The notes under the pieces: model-generated
What the model saw: only the letters and a program-made list of their open reading frames with translations
The model's database searches: none
Told to the model about the DNA's origin: nothing
In this document: positions 45,380 to 58,095 of the stretch, one piece after another
How the letters are laid out: the number at the start of each line of letters is the position of its first letter
How positions within the stretch are numbered: the first letter of the stretch is position 1
Assembly: GCF_034190915.1 (NCBI RefSeq)
Contig: NW_026947484.1
Coordinates: 209,882,657 to 209,946,656, forward strand
Reading direction: 5' to 3'
From: Cavia porcellus
Taxonomy: Eukaryota > Chordata > Mammalia > Rodentia > Caviidae
Length of the DNA stretch: 64,000 nt
Position numbers and translations under genes: made by a program

Positions 45380-47640
45380 AAAAGTAGTACTAAAATGAAA
45401 ATTATAGGGCAATAATACTCATTAATATTCATTGAAACTTCTAAACAAAACATTCACTACTGACTCTAGGAATAAATTTGAAAATCAATATATATCATCT
45501 CTGTCTTAGTTCTATCTTGAAAATGCAGAGGTGGTTTTTAGATTTTAAGACATAATAGAATTCATCACATAAACGGATTGATGGATAAAATCCAAATTAT
45601 CATCTCAATAGTTGCTTGCAAGGCATTCAATAGAATTCAACACTAATTCATGAATAAAAAGAAAAATCTTTGAATTATTAAGAGAACTTTTCTATTCCTG
45701 ATAAAAGGTATTTAAAAATTATACAGAAAAATCATAATAATGTAAAACATTAGAATTAATCTTTTTAATAACAACTGTGAAACAAAAACTCTCACTACCA
45801 CCGCTTCTATTTGTAATATACTAATGTCCTTGCCAGCACAGTAAAAAAAAGATATAACTACAAAGTATGTGTTCTGAGGGAAAAAAAACAGATATTACTA
45901 TAATTATCCCTGTAGAAAGCCTAAAATAATCTACAGGCAAATAATCTGAATTAGTGATAATCTAGCAGGTACATAAGATGTATAGAAAAATTAAATTGCA
46001 TTTGTATATAGCAGTGGAAATAGTTTTAAAATATATATCTTTTGGTAGCAGCATCAAATATGATTAAATGTAATCAGTATTAAATGTAAGAAAGAAACTC
46101 ATGATAATTATGGCGAAAATTATAAAACTTTATCACTGGAATGATATTAAAGATGACCTACATAAAAATATCATGTTTATTAATAGTTTCAATATATACT
46201 AATAGCATTTTGCATTAAAATAATCTATATGTTCAATGAAAACCCAAAGAGGATTTTAATGAAATTCCAAAGGTTATTTCTAAAATTAATATAGGGAAAC
46301 AGAAAGTCAAAAACAAGACATTTCCTAAGAAGAGTAAAACAGTAGTATTTGCCCTAAAATAAATCTTATACATCTATTTTAAGGAAAACAGCTAATATTG
46401 GCCTAGGAGCAACAAAACAGGGAGTTGACAGACATACACATGTGTAGAAATTGCATATATGAAATAAGTGAAATTGCAGATAAAGGGAAAAGGGTTCTGG
46501 AAGTCGTTCTGAAATAATATCCACAGGCTAAATAAAATCTGACCTTCTTTTCATATAAAGCTCAGAATCCATTAAATTAATCACATTATCTAAATGTGAA
46601 ATTTAGAATATAAGGAAACATCTTTGAGATTTAGAAATTTAGGAAAATGTTTTAAACAAGACACATAAAATTCAAAACATATAGAAAGTATTAAGTATAT
46701 TAAATTTAACTGTCGTTTAACAAGGGTGGAGGAGCCAATAGGAAGAAGATATTGGAAAACCAAAGTAGAATATACAAATTATTTCTGTAAATCATTGAGA
46801 AAAATGAAGAAACAACCTAGAGTGGAAGAAAATATTTGCAAACTATATATTTGATAAGAGGTTAAAATTCAGAACATTTTGGGCCTAATATAAAAGTGGA
46901 CAAATATCTAAATAAGCATTTCTTAAAGTAAAACATAATAATTGTTAACAGAATAGGTATAGTGGCATACACCTATAATCATAGCACTCAGGACACTGAG
47001 GCAGAAGGATTGCACATTTACAACTAACCTGTTCCATACTGCAAGTTCAAGCTCAACCTAAACAACACAGCAAGATCACCACTCACCCCCTAAAAAATTC
47101 ACCAGGTGTGTGAATAAATGCTCAGCGATACTACTTATGAGTGGAACATGAATCAGGATCATAAGGAGATTCTGCCTCACACCTGTAAAAATGATTTCTA
47201 TGGAAATGACAAAAGACATGAAAGATTAAGAAGAACATGGAGAAAAAGGACACTTGTTCACTGTGAGAAACAATTTACAACATCAAATTGTCAGTATTGC
47301 ATTGTTGGTACACACATCATAGAAACCAGTATCGGCAGTAGTCAAAAACTGAAATAGAAAAGGTTTATTATCCAGCGATCTCACTACTAGGAATGTATCC
47401 AAAGAGTATAAAACCTGTACATTGAAGAAATATCTACAGGCTCATGTTCTTTAGAGGTAATATAAAATGGCATAGCTACTCTGGAAAACAGATTCATGGT
47501 TTGTAAGTTGAACATTTCCTTGAAAAGCAATTTAAACAGCACATTTCCATGTCCATATGCATAACTCACTGAATTAAAAGAAAATTCCATGAATTCAAAA
47601 TTAACATAAGTAAGAGGTATGTTCAAAATAATGGTGAAGG
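45380..47640 (+). mobile_element. Old L1 ORF2 3' half, sense, split by a B1 SINE
   Basis: Ordered blocks track L1 ORF2 DNA: GGGCAATAATACTCATTAAT, ATCATCTCAATAGTTGCTTG, CACTACCACCGCTTCTATTT (upstream of the RT catalytic motif, itself unrecognisable), TATAGCAGTGGAAATAGTTT, GTGGAAGAAAATATTTGCAA, GGAGAAAAAGGACACTTGTT and AGCGATCTCACTACTAGGAA. It is saturated with stops. The 79-codon frames at 47118-47357 and 47626-47387 are incidental. Confidence 0.75.
46952..47097 (+). mobile_element. B1-type SINE, sense, inserted in L1
   Basis: GTATAGTGGCATACACCTAT, then CATAGCACTCAGGACACTGA, GGCAGAAGGATTGCAC, AGCTCAACCTAAACAACACA and an A-rich end. More diverged than the 21.2-kb copy. Confidence 0.85.
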
Positions 47641-47689
47641 CTTAATATAACAATTTGAAAAATTTATTACTGTAAAAGACGCATTCCTA

Positions 47690-47935
47690 GCAATCGCCCT
47701 CCAAGTACCGTTCTTATTCCGTCATCTGGCACCATGCACCTTCTGGCTCATTCCCAAAGACAAAGTGACCGTGAAAGGTAAAGGTTGTGAACTGATTCGG
47801 GACATTGAGGTAGCCGTGATAACATATCTGAAGACATTCTTGAGGAGGACGTCCAGAATTGCTTCAAACAGTGGCGAGAACTTTTGTGTTCAAGGCAAGA
47901 GAGAAAAACTATAAGGAAGACTGATGGTAACATCT
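47690..47935 (+). mobile_element. Mariner-type transposase remnant (C-terminal part)
   Basis: Plus-strand translation gives HLAPCTFWLIPKDKVTVKGK (about 47728-47787), aligning with the mariner block SPDLAPCDFWLFPKLK. The third catalytic Asp lies in this block in the family but is not preserved here. RDIEVAVITYLKTF follows, and after a frameshift VQNCFKQWREL, as in the C-terminal DFQDCFQQWKRRW region. Non-functional. Confidence 0.6.
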
Positions 47936-47940
47936 TTTTT

Positions 47941-49004
47941 AATGTAACAAAAAAATCTTTTTTGTATTTAACTATTCACCACAAGTTTATTCACCATAGC
48001 TCCTATACAAATAGACAAATGGAGAAGAAAAAGTTCTTGCTTATAATAAGATGTAAACTGACAAATGTAGAAAGAAACCATCATTTGGTCAATATTATAA
48101 CAACAAAATTGAGTCAGGTAAGAATCACTAGTGGATGCTAAAACTAGTAAGCAAAAGTTTGATGAGAAAACTTTTTACTTCCATAGATTTAAAGTGTTTT
48201 TAAAGGTAACATTTTTATTGTAAATAAAATTAATAGGAATTTTCTCTCCTGCTATATGCCAATTTAGTCAAGTAATATCAGAGAATGCCACCAGTGGGGG
48301 AACAAACCAGCATCCTTCACCTCTTGAGAAAATGCAGTGACAGGACATGACATCACTACTATGTTATTCTTGCCCCCAAAATTCATAACTTGAAACTAAT
48401 CATACGGGAACTTCAAACACACTACAAAAAATGATCCCATAATTTCCTAACCAGTAAATATCATAAAAGATAAAAAGACTGAAAAGTGAGTATTAGATTA
48501 AAAGAATAAATGAGATGTAACAACTATTGCAATAACTGATTCTGAGTTGAATCTTGGAGTAAAATTTCAAAGACGGGAATGAGAATAACCTACATTACTG
48601 GGAGAAAAATGAGGAAATTTAAAACCTAAGGAACAGATAGTATTGATGTTAATTCTGTGGTTGAATAAGAAATAGGCTTTCTTTTCAGAAGTTACAAACA
48701 GAAGTTTTTAGGAACACTACATAAGTAGTTTAGATATACATGTGTGCATTTGTATGACATGTAGTTCTTGTTATTGTTGCTGTTTTATCACTCATAATTA
48801 AATTAAAGGACATAGTTGCAAGGACAGTGTTAACAGTGATAAGAGATGATGAAATGCAATGAAGTGAAAAAGATAAATGAGTGGCTGTAACAAATAAAAA
48901 CACTGAGAGTGAATTTCATTAAAGACGACCTTACTTACTTTGCCCAAATGGAAAGTTGGAAACAATTGGCTATGCATCCTGCACTAAAAGTCCTTGCTAC
49001 AGGC
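47941..49004. other. AT-rich unique sequence, no gene recognised
   Basis: An 85-codon frame (47884-48141) runs on from the transposase remnant. Nothing else supportable. Confidence 0.4.
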
Positions 49005-49106
49005 CAAAAAAAGGAGAGAGAAAGCAGGAATAGGAAGAGGAAAAGAAAAGATAAGGACAGGAAAAGGAAAGGAAAGGAGGGGAGAGAAAGAGAGAGAGAG
49101 AAAAAA
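49005..49106. repeat. Polypurine (GGAAAAG/GA)n tract
   Basis: About 100 bases, nearly all purine. The 116-codon frame at 48909-49259 (RKRKRKDKDRKRKGKE-like) is built on it and is an artefact. Confidence 0.9.
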
Positions 49107-52100
49107 GGTTCAGTTGGGGCTAAACTCCATGTCAGAAATCTTGACAAGTGTGCCTGTCATTCATCCCTAACAGAAGACAAGGGCTCTTCAGAGCCTCAGG
49201 GCAAAGTTCTGTTGAATACCATTGCCCATGGTGTTACACAAAAGTGCGAGCTAGGGTAAGGATGATTTGCATGACCTGACTAACTTTAATACAAAATGTT
49301 CATCCTTGCCAAATGCTACCAGCAACAAACCAGCCAAGAGCACTCAGGGATGTTATGGTGGGATGGGAGTGTGCATCACCATCCACGAATCAACATGGAA
49401 ATAATGTTAGTTTTCAAAATTTGGTGACCTCTAACCCCCAAATCCTCAACAGTTTAGCAATATAGAAAGACAACATCTCCATTTATGCTCCCCCCACCTC
49501 AGTGCCTGTTAAAAACACTGACAGTCGTTTAGAATATTTTTCCCAGGCCCCAGTTTTGTCTTGCAAGCTACCTTTAACTTATTCAAAAACCCATAGCTTA
49601 GCAACTGAGGAATCTAACGAAATTTAACTGTCCTATATAAAAATGGATGGATGGTTTCTTAGTGATGCAGTTCATAAAAAAATGTGCTTAGCTGTTCTTT
49701 AAAATATGAATTTAAGAAACAAAACCTCAGGATTGAAACTATCATAATTTTAAAGCTTGGTAAGCAACTCTTAGCCAAACAGCACATAGAGTTTAAAATC
49801 ATTGTTACTTCAAGATTTTACTTAAAGTATCAGAAATAGTTTTTCTCCTTAAAGTCATAGAAAATTTTCATAGGTAAAAATATGGCATGTTAGCATTTGA
49901 AAATTAACATTTAATATACCTTTCAGCTCCCTCTGGGTTGATTGTTTTATATGAAATAGGTTTTCTATGCAACATACATCAGAAAACTGATTTACATGAC
50001 TTTTGAAATAAATCTGCTCCCATATTTTTGTCTCATTATAATAATAATTTCATGCAAATAAGATAACCCAAATGTTACTCCTGTCACACAACATGTGCAG
50101 AACAGTTGAAAAGCACTGACTTATGAATGACATTTGTTGGTACAGCACATTATATTTGGAAAATAATCAATTAAAAGTATGAGGTTTTTGTTACGGTTTG
50201 GAATTATTGGGGTAAGTTTTTGTCTAAATCAATCACAAAGGATGAACCACAGGTCCGATCCATGGTGATACCTATATATTAAGAAATTACAATATTTTGC
50301 TACAGACTGAGACAGTTTTATTTTCCAAATAAATTGAGGTCAACTTAAATTAAAAGTTGGACTGTTTACTGTCAGTATGCCAATATAAGTTGGACAAATT
50401 AAAATAACTAATAAGAAAAAGGGCAATCTGATCACCTACAATCAGAGTTGTCAGGAAATTAATTACTTCTCTGGTGTTAGAAAATTTGAAATGGGAAGAT
50501 ACAAGTGACTTCACTGGTAGAAACATATAATTGAAAACCCAAAGAAGACACACAAAAAAAGAAAAAAGATTTCAGTAGAGAGACGACTATATAGAATCTT
50601 TGTCTCTGAGTTGAAGATTCCTCCCATCCCTAAATATTCCTGTTTTAGAATAGCATTTCTAGTAAGTTGATGTTTTTTCTTTTCTTTTTCAGTTTCCTTC
50701 ATAATTACATCACATTTTATACTCATTAAAGTGTTGTTAGAGTCTTAAGGCTAATTTAAGATTTCTGAAAAGATGAGAGAGAACTAGAATGTCATGGAAG
50801 AAACAAGCTTTGGGTACTTTCACTTATTTAACTGTTTTTAAGGTTATCTTTATTGCAGTTATCCAAATGAGTGGAGTGGTTGTAAGCAATGCAAACAAAA
50901 GTAAAATCTTCAGGTCACTTTAATAAAAAAATTCATTTTATACTTTTAATTTTTAATTGCTTGAGCTCCTGGGATCAGATAAAATGAAGTTAACTAGAAG
51001 AAAACAGGGTTTGATGTGACAGATCCCAGTGGCCAGTTTTTGGAAGTGCAAAATATCTGCATGTATAGGGTTATTGCTATATTTTCCTCCAAAATGTTGG
51101 GACAGAGGTCAAATACTAAGATTTTCAAAACAAGAATTGGCCACTGGGCAGCGAGAAATAATTTCCTTTCTTGATGTCATATAGCCCTTTATTTCTACTT
51201 TTTTGTTTGTTTGTTTGTTTGATTTTCTTTAACAATACTCATCAATCTGTGTAATGGAATTTCAGCCTGATCTTAGGTGTTAACTGTAAGTTTTTGATGA
51301 AAAGAACTCTGTTCCATCATTCTTGTACCCTTGCTGTACCTAGCAGTCAGTTACTACTGCTAAGTGAAACCCTTTATAAATCCTAATAAACTCATCCCAA
51401 ATTATATCTCAGGCTACACTGCACCATACAGCCTGAGAGGCTAGTGAGGGCCGCTTCTTAGTTTGGTTTTCCAGTGCCTCGGCTGTGTCTCCGTGTTCCC
51501 TGAAGAAAGCATTTTAACAGCAAACTGCCAGATTATGACAATATTTCATAAATTTTCACATTCTTGAAATGTACAGTACCAGAGACTGGAAATAAACCCA
51601 GATTTTAAAAATTGGAGATAATAATAAAGAGATAGTAAATATGAGAAATTGTCATAACCCAACTAGAAAAAAAAAAGGTTGGGGGAGGTTGCTACTAATT
51701 CAGGCTGATGTCAGTGTGTTAGCAAATGGCAGATAGTTAGCAATATCCTCCTGTGAATTCTCCCACGCGTTTTCAGAAGAGAACTTATAGTTCAATGGTT
51801 TAATGATTTGCAAGATATTTTTCGCTTTTCTAGTGCCCTTTTCTTTGGAAAAGAAAAAAAAATATGAATGTAATTCTTCAGAGTTGTACATAATTTATTG
51901 AAAGGGATAAAGAAATAGAATATCAAAGACAGAAATGTAGTGAATAACAGACCTTTCTGAATAGTACAGAATGGTACAATGTGTTATTTATAAAACGTGT
52001 TATCACACGAACAAACATCATCACATATGAAACAAAATGGCATTTAGTCATGATAATTCATCCCTAGAAACGCAAATTATGGAATTGCCATTTTGAAATC

Positions 52101-53419
52101 TTAGTTCTAAAATAAGCACTTGTGTTATTTCCCATTACTCTCTTAACTTCTACTAAAGACCAAACGTTTTTCATCTACACTGAACACAAAACAGAACTAA
52201 GGGACATCATTATTTCCTTGTGTAAATACTATTTCTTATGAAACTCATTCCTCAGAAACCTCTACCTATATTACTTTTCACCATGTTATTCTCCTCTGAA
52301 AAGAATGTTTCCTTCTCCCTTGCTTATAATTAAGCTCACTGTCATTTTTCTAACTCAAATCACATCTTCTCCTTGTAGACTTAAGAAAAGAAAGTATTAA
52401 ATGTTTTTTAGTTGAGCCATTCCCTGAGCTGTGGCTTTGGTATTTGTCAGACAAGGTTATTGTAAGTCACCATTTCATGGACCCCCTCAAGCTCTTCGAA
52501 GGAAATTGGTGAAATTTTCCAGTGCATATTTACAGGAAAGCTCCAGTCTCCTGAACTGCTTTACTGAAAAGTTGTGCAACTAGTTCTTTTGAGTATTTCA
52601 TTGTTAAAGATGTTCTCAACACACTTGATCAGCATGAAGTCATGCCCTACCAAAATTTTTCACATTACATTAAGTTCTCAGATTTGATGATGCTTTAATA
52701 GGGAGGTTACAAACCTTTGGGTTTGGACTTGATAAGACTCAGAGCTGTGATTCCAATAGTCACTAACATATTTATTATAAATAAGACAAGCAGCCCAGAG
52801 ACCTGTGCCTATTTCTCACAGCAATGAATGGAAAGTAAACCCTGGAGAAAAAGTGAAAAATATACACTTAATATAAATGAGGAGTCTGAACATACACCTT
52901 ACAAAATACAAATGAACAGTAATACTATGCATTTAAAAACAGAAATTGATGAAGATGTAAGTTTTAAGGGGTTTAATAAATAGATGAGTAGGTATTCAAG
53001 GCCATCATAGGTGCTACTGAGTGTGGTTAATTCATCAATTAAACTCTTTCCTAGTCAGTGCTTAGTGAAATGAAATTTCTACTGTGTTCTAGGCATTGAA
53101 TTAAGCACAAAATGGATTTGAATTATGACGTTAAACTGCCAAAGGTTTTGTATGATATTCAAACACCATGTGTAACAACAATTTCTTACCCCTCTGAAGC
53201 ATTATGATTCCACTTGTGAAATAAAGTTAATACCAAGAACTACCTGACATACTTAATTTGAGTTTGCAACAGACTAAATCAAACAATAGCTTCAACAGTG
53301 TGAATAATGTTTATAGCAGTCTAGTAAAATAATTATTCTTGCTTTTATTATTAATATTGTTGCTATTAATGTGATTATTGTTGCATTGGACTTTCAGAGA
53401 GTATATCTAAATACTTTTC
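49107..53419. other. Long AT-rich unique stretch
   Basis: A (TTTG)n run lies at about 51202-51221. No exon, SINE or clear LINE block was recognised. The 71-codon and 67-codon minus frames near 50.35-50.73 kb have no motif. Confidence 0.4.
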
Positions 53420-53515
53420 TAAATATCAAGTATTAGCAGGCTGTTTTATCAAAATTAAACCCTAAAAGTACCTTTGAGGGTTATTATAGTGATAACTACA
53501 GTTTTAGGCTCTGTT
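53420..53515 (-). mobile_element. MIR SINE scrap, antisense
   Basis: CCTAAAAGTACCTTTGAGGG, then TTATTATAGTGATAACTACA and GTTTTAGGC are weakly like antisense MIR (CCTATGAGGTAGGTACTATT, ATTTTACAG). Confidence 0.35.
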
Positions 53516-53718
53516 CGATATATACAAGTTTAATTATGTATGATGGATATTGCTATGGTTATGTGAGAATAAATGAAAACTGTCTAAAATGAGAAAAGGC
53601 AAAGCTATTTATTCAGAGCTTGTTCTAACAACAAAAAGCCGTCACCACTTGCATTTTGACAGATACGCAAAGACAAGAGGAAGAGTTGGAAAGCTTCCTA
53701 ACAAAAACAAATGAAGAA

Positions 53719-53835
53719 GGCCGGGATCTAGCTCAGTGGCACAGCACCTGCCTGGCAAGTGTGAGGTCATGAGTTTGATTTGCAGTACAAACAAACAAAC
53801 AAAAAAAAACCAAACAAAAACAAAACAAAATTTTA
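53719..53835 (+). mobile_element. ID-type (tRNA-derived) SINE, sense
   Basis: GGCCGGGATCTAGCTCAGTG, then GCACAGCACCTGCCTGGCAA, GTGTGAGGTCATGAGTTTGA and TTTGCAGTAC, followed by a long (CAAA)n/A-rich tail. The A box (TAGCTCAGTGG) and a decayed B box (GAGTTTGATT) of the pol III promoter are in place. It is the least decayed tRNA-derived SINE here. The 66-codon minus frame across it is spurious. Confidence 0.92.
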
Positions 53836-54229
53836 AAAACATAAAGCTTTAGGTCATTCCTGATGGAGGCTATAGACATGGGAGGCTGCAGCTGGTCTAG
53901 ATAAGAAAAGGGTGTCTGTGTGACTGGCTAGGGAAAGAAATTTGGCTTCTTCTGATTGGTCCTATAAGGACAAAAATTAGTGACCCTATCAGTTATCAGT
54001 CATATCCCTGGATATTTTGTGCTGGTTTTAGAGACATTCCTGCTTGGGATCACATTCTGACTTGCTGAGAGTCTGATTTACCACAGGTTGGCTTTCGGAT
54101 TATAGGGGTAGGCTGCTTTCTGAGACACACTGCTGCAGGCTGTTGGTCAGAGTTCCACTTCCACGTGTGCGATCTTGCATTGTCCATTTGCCATCCGGTT
54201 TCTCAGAAGCTAGAGTACAACACTCAGGA

Positions 54230-54385
54230 ATACGTGGCTTTGAGAAAAGTGGGAAATCTCTCTATCTTTCACTCTCCTAACCTGTCAAAATAAATCATAG
54301 AATTCACTTACTTACAGAATTATTGTAATAAGTGAGTTAATATTCAAAATGCCTGGAACACAGTAATAGTGTTAAATCATGTGAT
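54230..54385 (+). mobile_element. MIR SINE, sense
   Basis: CTTTCACTCTCCTAACCTGT (family CCTCAGTTTCCTCATCTGT), then CTTACAGAATTATTGTAATA, AGTGAGTTAATATTCAAAAT and GCCTGGAACACAGTAATAGT follow sense MIR. Confidence 0.7.
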
Positions 54386-54429
54386 TGATGAGTAGAACAT
54401 CACTGGGATGCACAGTAGCTTTCTTAGTT

Positions 54430-54800
54430 GGAGCCAAATGTCTGACACACAAGTTAAAGAGAAAAAGTTTTATTCTGGCTCACAGTTATCAAGGTTTCAG
54501 TCCGTGGTGGATAGGTCTAAGACAGAAACGGCCAGGGAAAGGAAAGCTGCTCAATCCATGGCAGTGAGGGAGCAGAGAGAGAGCAAGAGCAAGAGCCTGG
54601 TAGCAAGAATACATGTTTCTGGGTCAGGTTTCCAGTGACCCACAACATCCAACCATGCCCCGCTACCAAACAGTACATTCATCATGAGCTCATCAGTGGA
54701 TGAAGTCCTTCATGCGTACAGCACTGCCATGGTCTAGTCATCTTCCAAAAACCTCTCATTCAAACTCATGGGACTTTTGGTTGCATATTAGTTCTAAACC
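54430..54800 (-). mobile_element. MaLR-like LTR, antisense
   Basis: GAAAAAGTTTTATTCTGGCT, then CACAGTTATCAAGGTTTCAG, TCCGTGGTGG, GCAGTGAGGGAGCAGAGAG and AACCTCTCATTCAAACTCAT resemble antisense rodent MaLR/ERVL-type LTRs (GTTTATTTTGGCTTACAGTT, GGTTCAGTCCATCATGGC). The subfamily is not determined. Confidence 0.5.
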
Positions 54801-55109
54801 ACAAACAGATGCAATTTATGGGATTCATAAGCTATAAGAAAGGCATAAGGAAGAATATATTAAATGCCATGATGCCAAAAATTTTGTACCATACAAATTC
54901 TTTTATTTAAGCCACAGTATTGTCTCCAGTACACACTCATGGAAGAATAAATGTTTCCTTGAGAGCTACAGATTTTCAGTTCTTTTCTTCTTCCCTACCA
55001 CCTGAGCTTGAAGTACCTTATAGTGAGTCAAGTATATATCTTGATCCCAGCCATATTGAGTTTAATCATCACACTGGTGACACATCACCGGTGACACAGT
55101 TATAGACAC
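54801..55109. other. Unique sequence, no feature recognised
   Basis: Nothing supportable. Confidence 0.35.
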
Positions 55110-55402
55110 AATAATATAAGCAGGAGGTTTTAAATACATTTGTACAATTTGGCTTCACCTGTTCTGCTTCTATGCTTACCAGGAAAAGTGTCTGTCTCAA
55201 TCTTAATCTCTTTAGCCTGAGCCTCACAATAATCATACGAAGTGTATCTAAACCTGATCTGAGCTCCAGCCAACTTCAATCTAACTTGAACAGCTCAGCT
55301 GATGTCCAGATTTGCAAAAAAGCATTTTTGCTGTTATAAACTTTTAGTTTCAGGAAGTAGTTTGTTACACAGCATTATTGAAACAGTAATAGGCTAATGG
55401 AG
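55110..55402 (+). mobile_element. MLT1-like LTR 3' part, sense
   Basis: GAACAGCTCAGCTGATGTCC, then TTGCTGTTATAAACTTTTAG, TTTCAGGAAGTAGTTTGTTA, CACAGCATTATTG and AAACAGTAATAGGCTAATGG follow the conserved LTR end (CCCAGCTGACCC, TTTTAAGCCACTGAGTTT, TGGTTTGTTACGCAGCA, ATAGCTGACTAAT). The 5' boundary is unclear. Confidence 0.55.
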
Positions 55403-55859
55403 AAGAATAATAGGTTGGGTTTTGTTATCACTGTATAAAATGAACTGTTCGTCTGCAAGGGAAGCCTTGAGAAGCTGAGACAAAGAATATAATGTTTTGG
55501 AGAAAGAAGTGACTGAGAAGCTGGGGCGCATGAGGCACTCTTACAGTGATAGGTTACTAGCTAACAGTAGGGGAGGATTCAGCAGTTATACTGAAAGATT
55601 GAAGGAAAGCACATCAAGGGAGAGAGTGAATGTCTGTTTTACATCATAGTAAACGAGTCGTCTCCCCAAAGCAGGTATTTCCGAGCAGCATGGAAAAACC
55701 TGTGCATAGGCATAAAAATTATTCATGATTAACAATCTGTCAGAAAAAAATGTGCCATTTGAAAAACATCTCAAATAATTTCATGGAAAAAAATTCAATG
55801 AATCGAACCATGCTGGTTGTTAGCATTTCATATTTATGACTACACAAGCGAGGTCTTTA
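55403..55859. other. Unique sequence, no feature recognised
   Basis: A 62-codon minus frame without motif. Confidence 0.4.
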
Positions 55860-56180
55860 GAAATACTGTACGTATTTGAATTGCTTTTGCAGTTCTGGCA
55901 TCAGATTGAAATTTAATTCCATGCAACTCCTGATGATTGTGCTTGGAATATCAGCCTTTGCAGTGAATTCTGCCAGCATGGTGCAGCAAACCCTTGTGAT
56001 GTTTCTGTCGGTCACATGGAGTCAAGCTTTTCAGTGAAACATCAGAATTTATGCCGACAGAAACATTATTTTCTTGGCGATGCAGAACCTTGCCATATGC
56101 TCTGAATCAAGCAAGGTATGCATTATTACTCATAATTACTTTTATTCATCAGAAATCTCTGAATTTCACCTGGTTGTCAC
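55860..56180. promoter_or_regulatory. Candidate conserved non-coding element with hairpin
   Basis: Repeat-free complex sequence. The hairpin arms ATGTTTCTGTCGG (55999-56011) and CCGACAGAAACAT (56054-56066) are exact complements around a 42-nt loop. TAATTAC- and GATGATT-like words flank it. Function unknown; the regulatory reading is inference. Confidence 0.35.
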
Positions 56181-57184
56181 ATTTACCCAGTGGGAGGGTC
56201 TGGCCCTATTCCTACCAATGCTAACATGATATTGTTTCTCTTAACCATCAGTTTTATTTGCAAAAGCAATAGACTTAAGCAATTCAGTGTCAGCACAATG
56301 TAGGGCTTAAATTAAAATGTGCATTATTCCAATTACTCTTCTCCTTTCCTAGAAAAGGAGCATTAATGAAATTGAGTGAATGATAAAAAGTAAATATCTT
56401 AAGGACAAGTCAATTATAAAGTACACTCATTTGTCATATTCATTGTGTAATAAAGCCAGAAAAGAAGAAATACGATAATAAAATATACCAAAAAGTCTCT
56501 CTCTATTAACACAATACTCCTGCTCTTAGCTTTATCATATCTTTTCATCTGTAATTACGCTCTATGGAAAGGGGTTTATAAAAAATCTAACAATGGTTCC
56601 AATGCCTGTGAACAACTTAATATGTTTCTTCATTTGAGGCTAGTTGAACTTCAATGAAAACTGCTGTTCTAAATCTCAAGGATTGAAGTTGAATTGGATG
56701 AACTACCTATAACTCTAAGGAATTTCCGTTTTGAATATTCATGAGTGAAACACTGGGGCAGAAGAGACTTTTCCAGTGTATGTTCATTCAAATGACTGGT
56801 CACTCACAGGGCTTAGGACCTGAGTATCACTCATAAGAGTGACACATGTTTTTATAAATTTCTCATAAAATATTGGTAATATAGCAAATGAAATTTAAAC
56901 CTTAGATATTTCAGACAAAGTCACCTGATAATACTGAAATCATCTGCTCGAATTCTCATCTTTTTGGGGAAAGAGGTGGTCAGGTATGGAAAATAATTGT
57001 GTATATGCCAACATATGTATAGTAGAACAAAGATGAAAAAGTCACTCTGACCATACACTTCAACCAAAACAATGTATTCATCCCCGCAGATGGGAAAGCA
57101 GTGTCAGCCCATCTGTCAAGGAAATAAATTTATCTTAGAATATTTACACCAACAAGGCTGTTTGGTGAATATAAAAGGTCCTTC
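56181..57184. other. AT-rich unique sequence, no feature recognised
   Basis: Nothing supportable. Confidence 0.4.
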
Positions 57185-58020
57185 TTTTTTTTTTTTTTTT
57201 TTAGTATTTTTAAATTTTATCTTAAAGAAGAAAAAACAGAATAAAGCCAATCAAAGCAAACCAGTGCAAGAGATACAGGACTTCACAACATTATGAAATA
57301 GACAATAGTTACCATAATGCCTTTTGATGTATTCAGATAATTTGGGAGATAGTAAAAATCAAACAGAACAGAATAGAATAGAAACAATAAAAACAAAACA
57401 ATGAATGCAAAAAAGGACTTTAAAACAGGCCAATAGCAAATCCAAAATTTCTACCATAATATATATTGCTATCCTTGAAATAGCTCCTCCTACTGTCCAT
57501 TTAACAGAATCAAACAAAACAATAGAGACTAAAACTCAATCCCAAAAAACAATGGAAATGATATAGGACCTCAAAACAGGACTATAGGGAATCAATAATG
57601 GTTACAACTCTGAGAAGGAGATTCCCTAGATGTCACACTATGTACCACTATCCTCTGAACCTGTGATCAGACCACTGGCCCTAGACCTGCAATGTTAGTG
57701 AGACACCAAAGCACCACAGGCATCCATCGCATTTCACCTCCATAGCTACATCACAGCCTGTGTTTCTGCTGATCAGCCAGTCTGTGGTGGTGGTGGCGTT
57801 GGTACCTTTTACTTGCCAGCCTATGCATCAGAAGGGGCTGGAGCCTGCCTGTTCCTAGCCTGGCAGCGGCCCACGTATGGTGCTGGTTCCCAGACTGGTC
57901 TTGCTTGCTAGTGCAGCCATTTTTCTCTCTCCCCACAGTCTGCAGATGACGCTGACTCATGACGAGAGGCAAAATCTACAACTACATCACCACCATAGCT
58001 GCTACAAAGCAGCAAATTTA
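57185..58020 (-). mobile_element. Half-L1-type tail with poly(A) and ~150-bp tandem repeats, antisense
   Basis: A long T run at 57184-57202 is the antisense poly(A) tail. Three related blocks follow: GGACTTCACAAC at 57278, GGACTTTAAAAC at 57415 and GGACCTCAAAAC at 57566. GC-richer sequence then runs to about 58010 and looks like retroelement UTR. The tail family is that of 1-460 and 27490-27985. A 73-codon minus frame (57972-57751) in the GC-rich part has no motif. Confidence 0.65.
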
Positions 58021-58095
58021 ATCTTTTAAAAAATAATCAACATAAAAACTTAGCCATGGAGAAGCCATAGTGAATATACAGGTAAGAGAGGTCTG

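Noticed and set aside
48909..49259. 116-codon Lys/Arg-rich protein
   Set aside because: Its basic core is a polypurine tract. The flanks show no domain and no sign of selection.
55999..56066. MicroRNA precursor
   Set aside because: A 13-bp stem with a 42-nt loop is too short and too open for a typical pre-miRNA.
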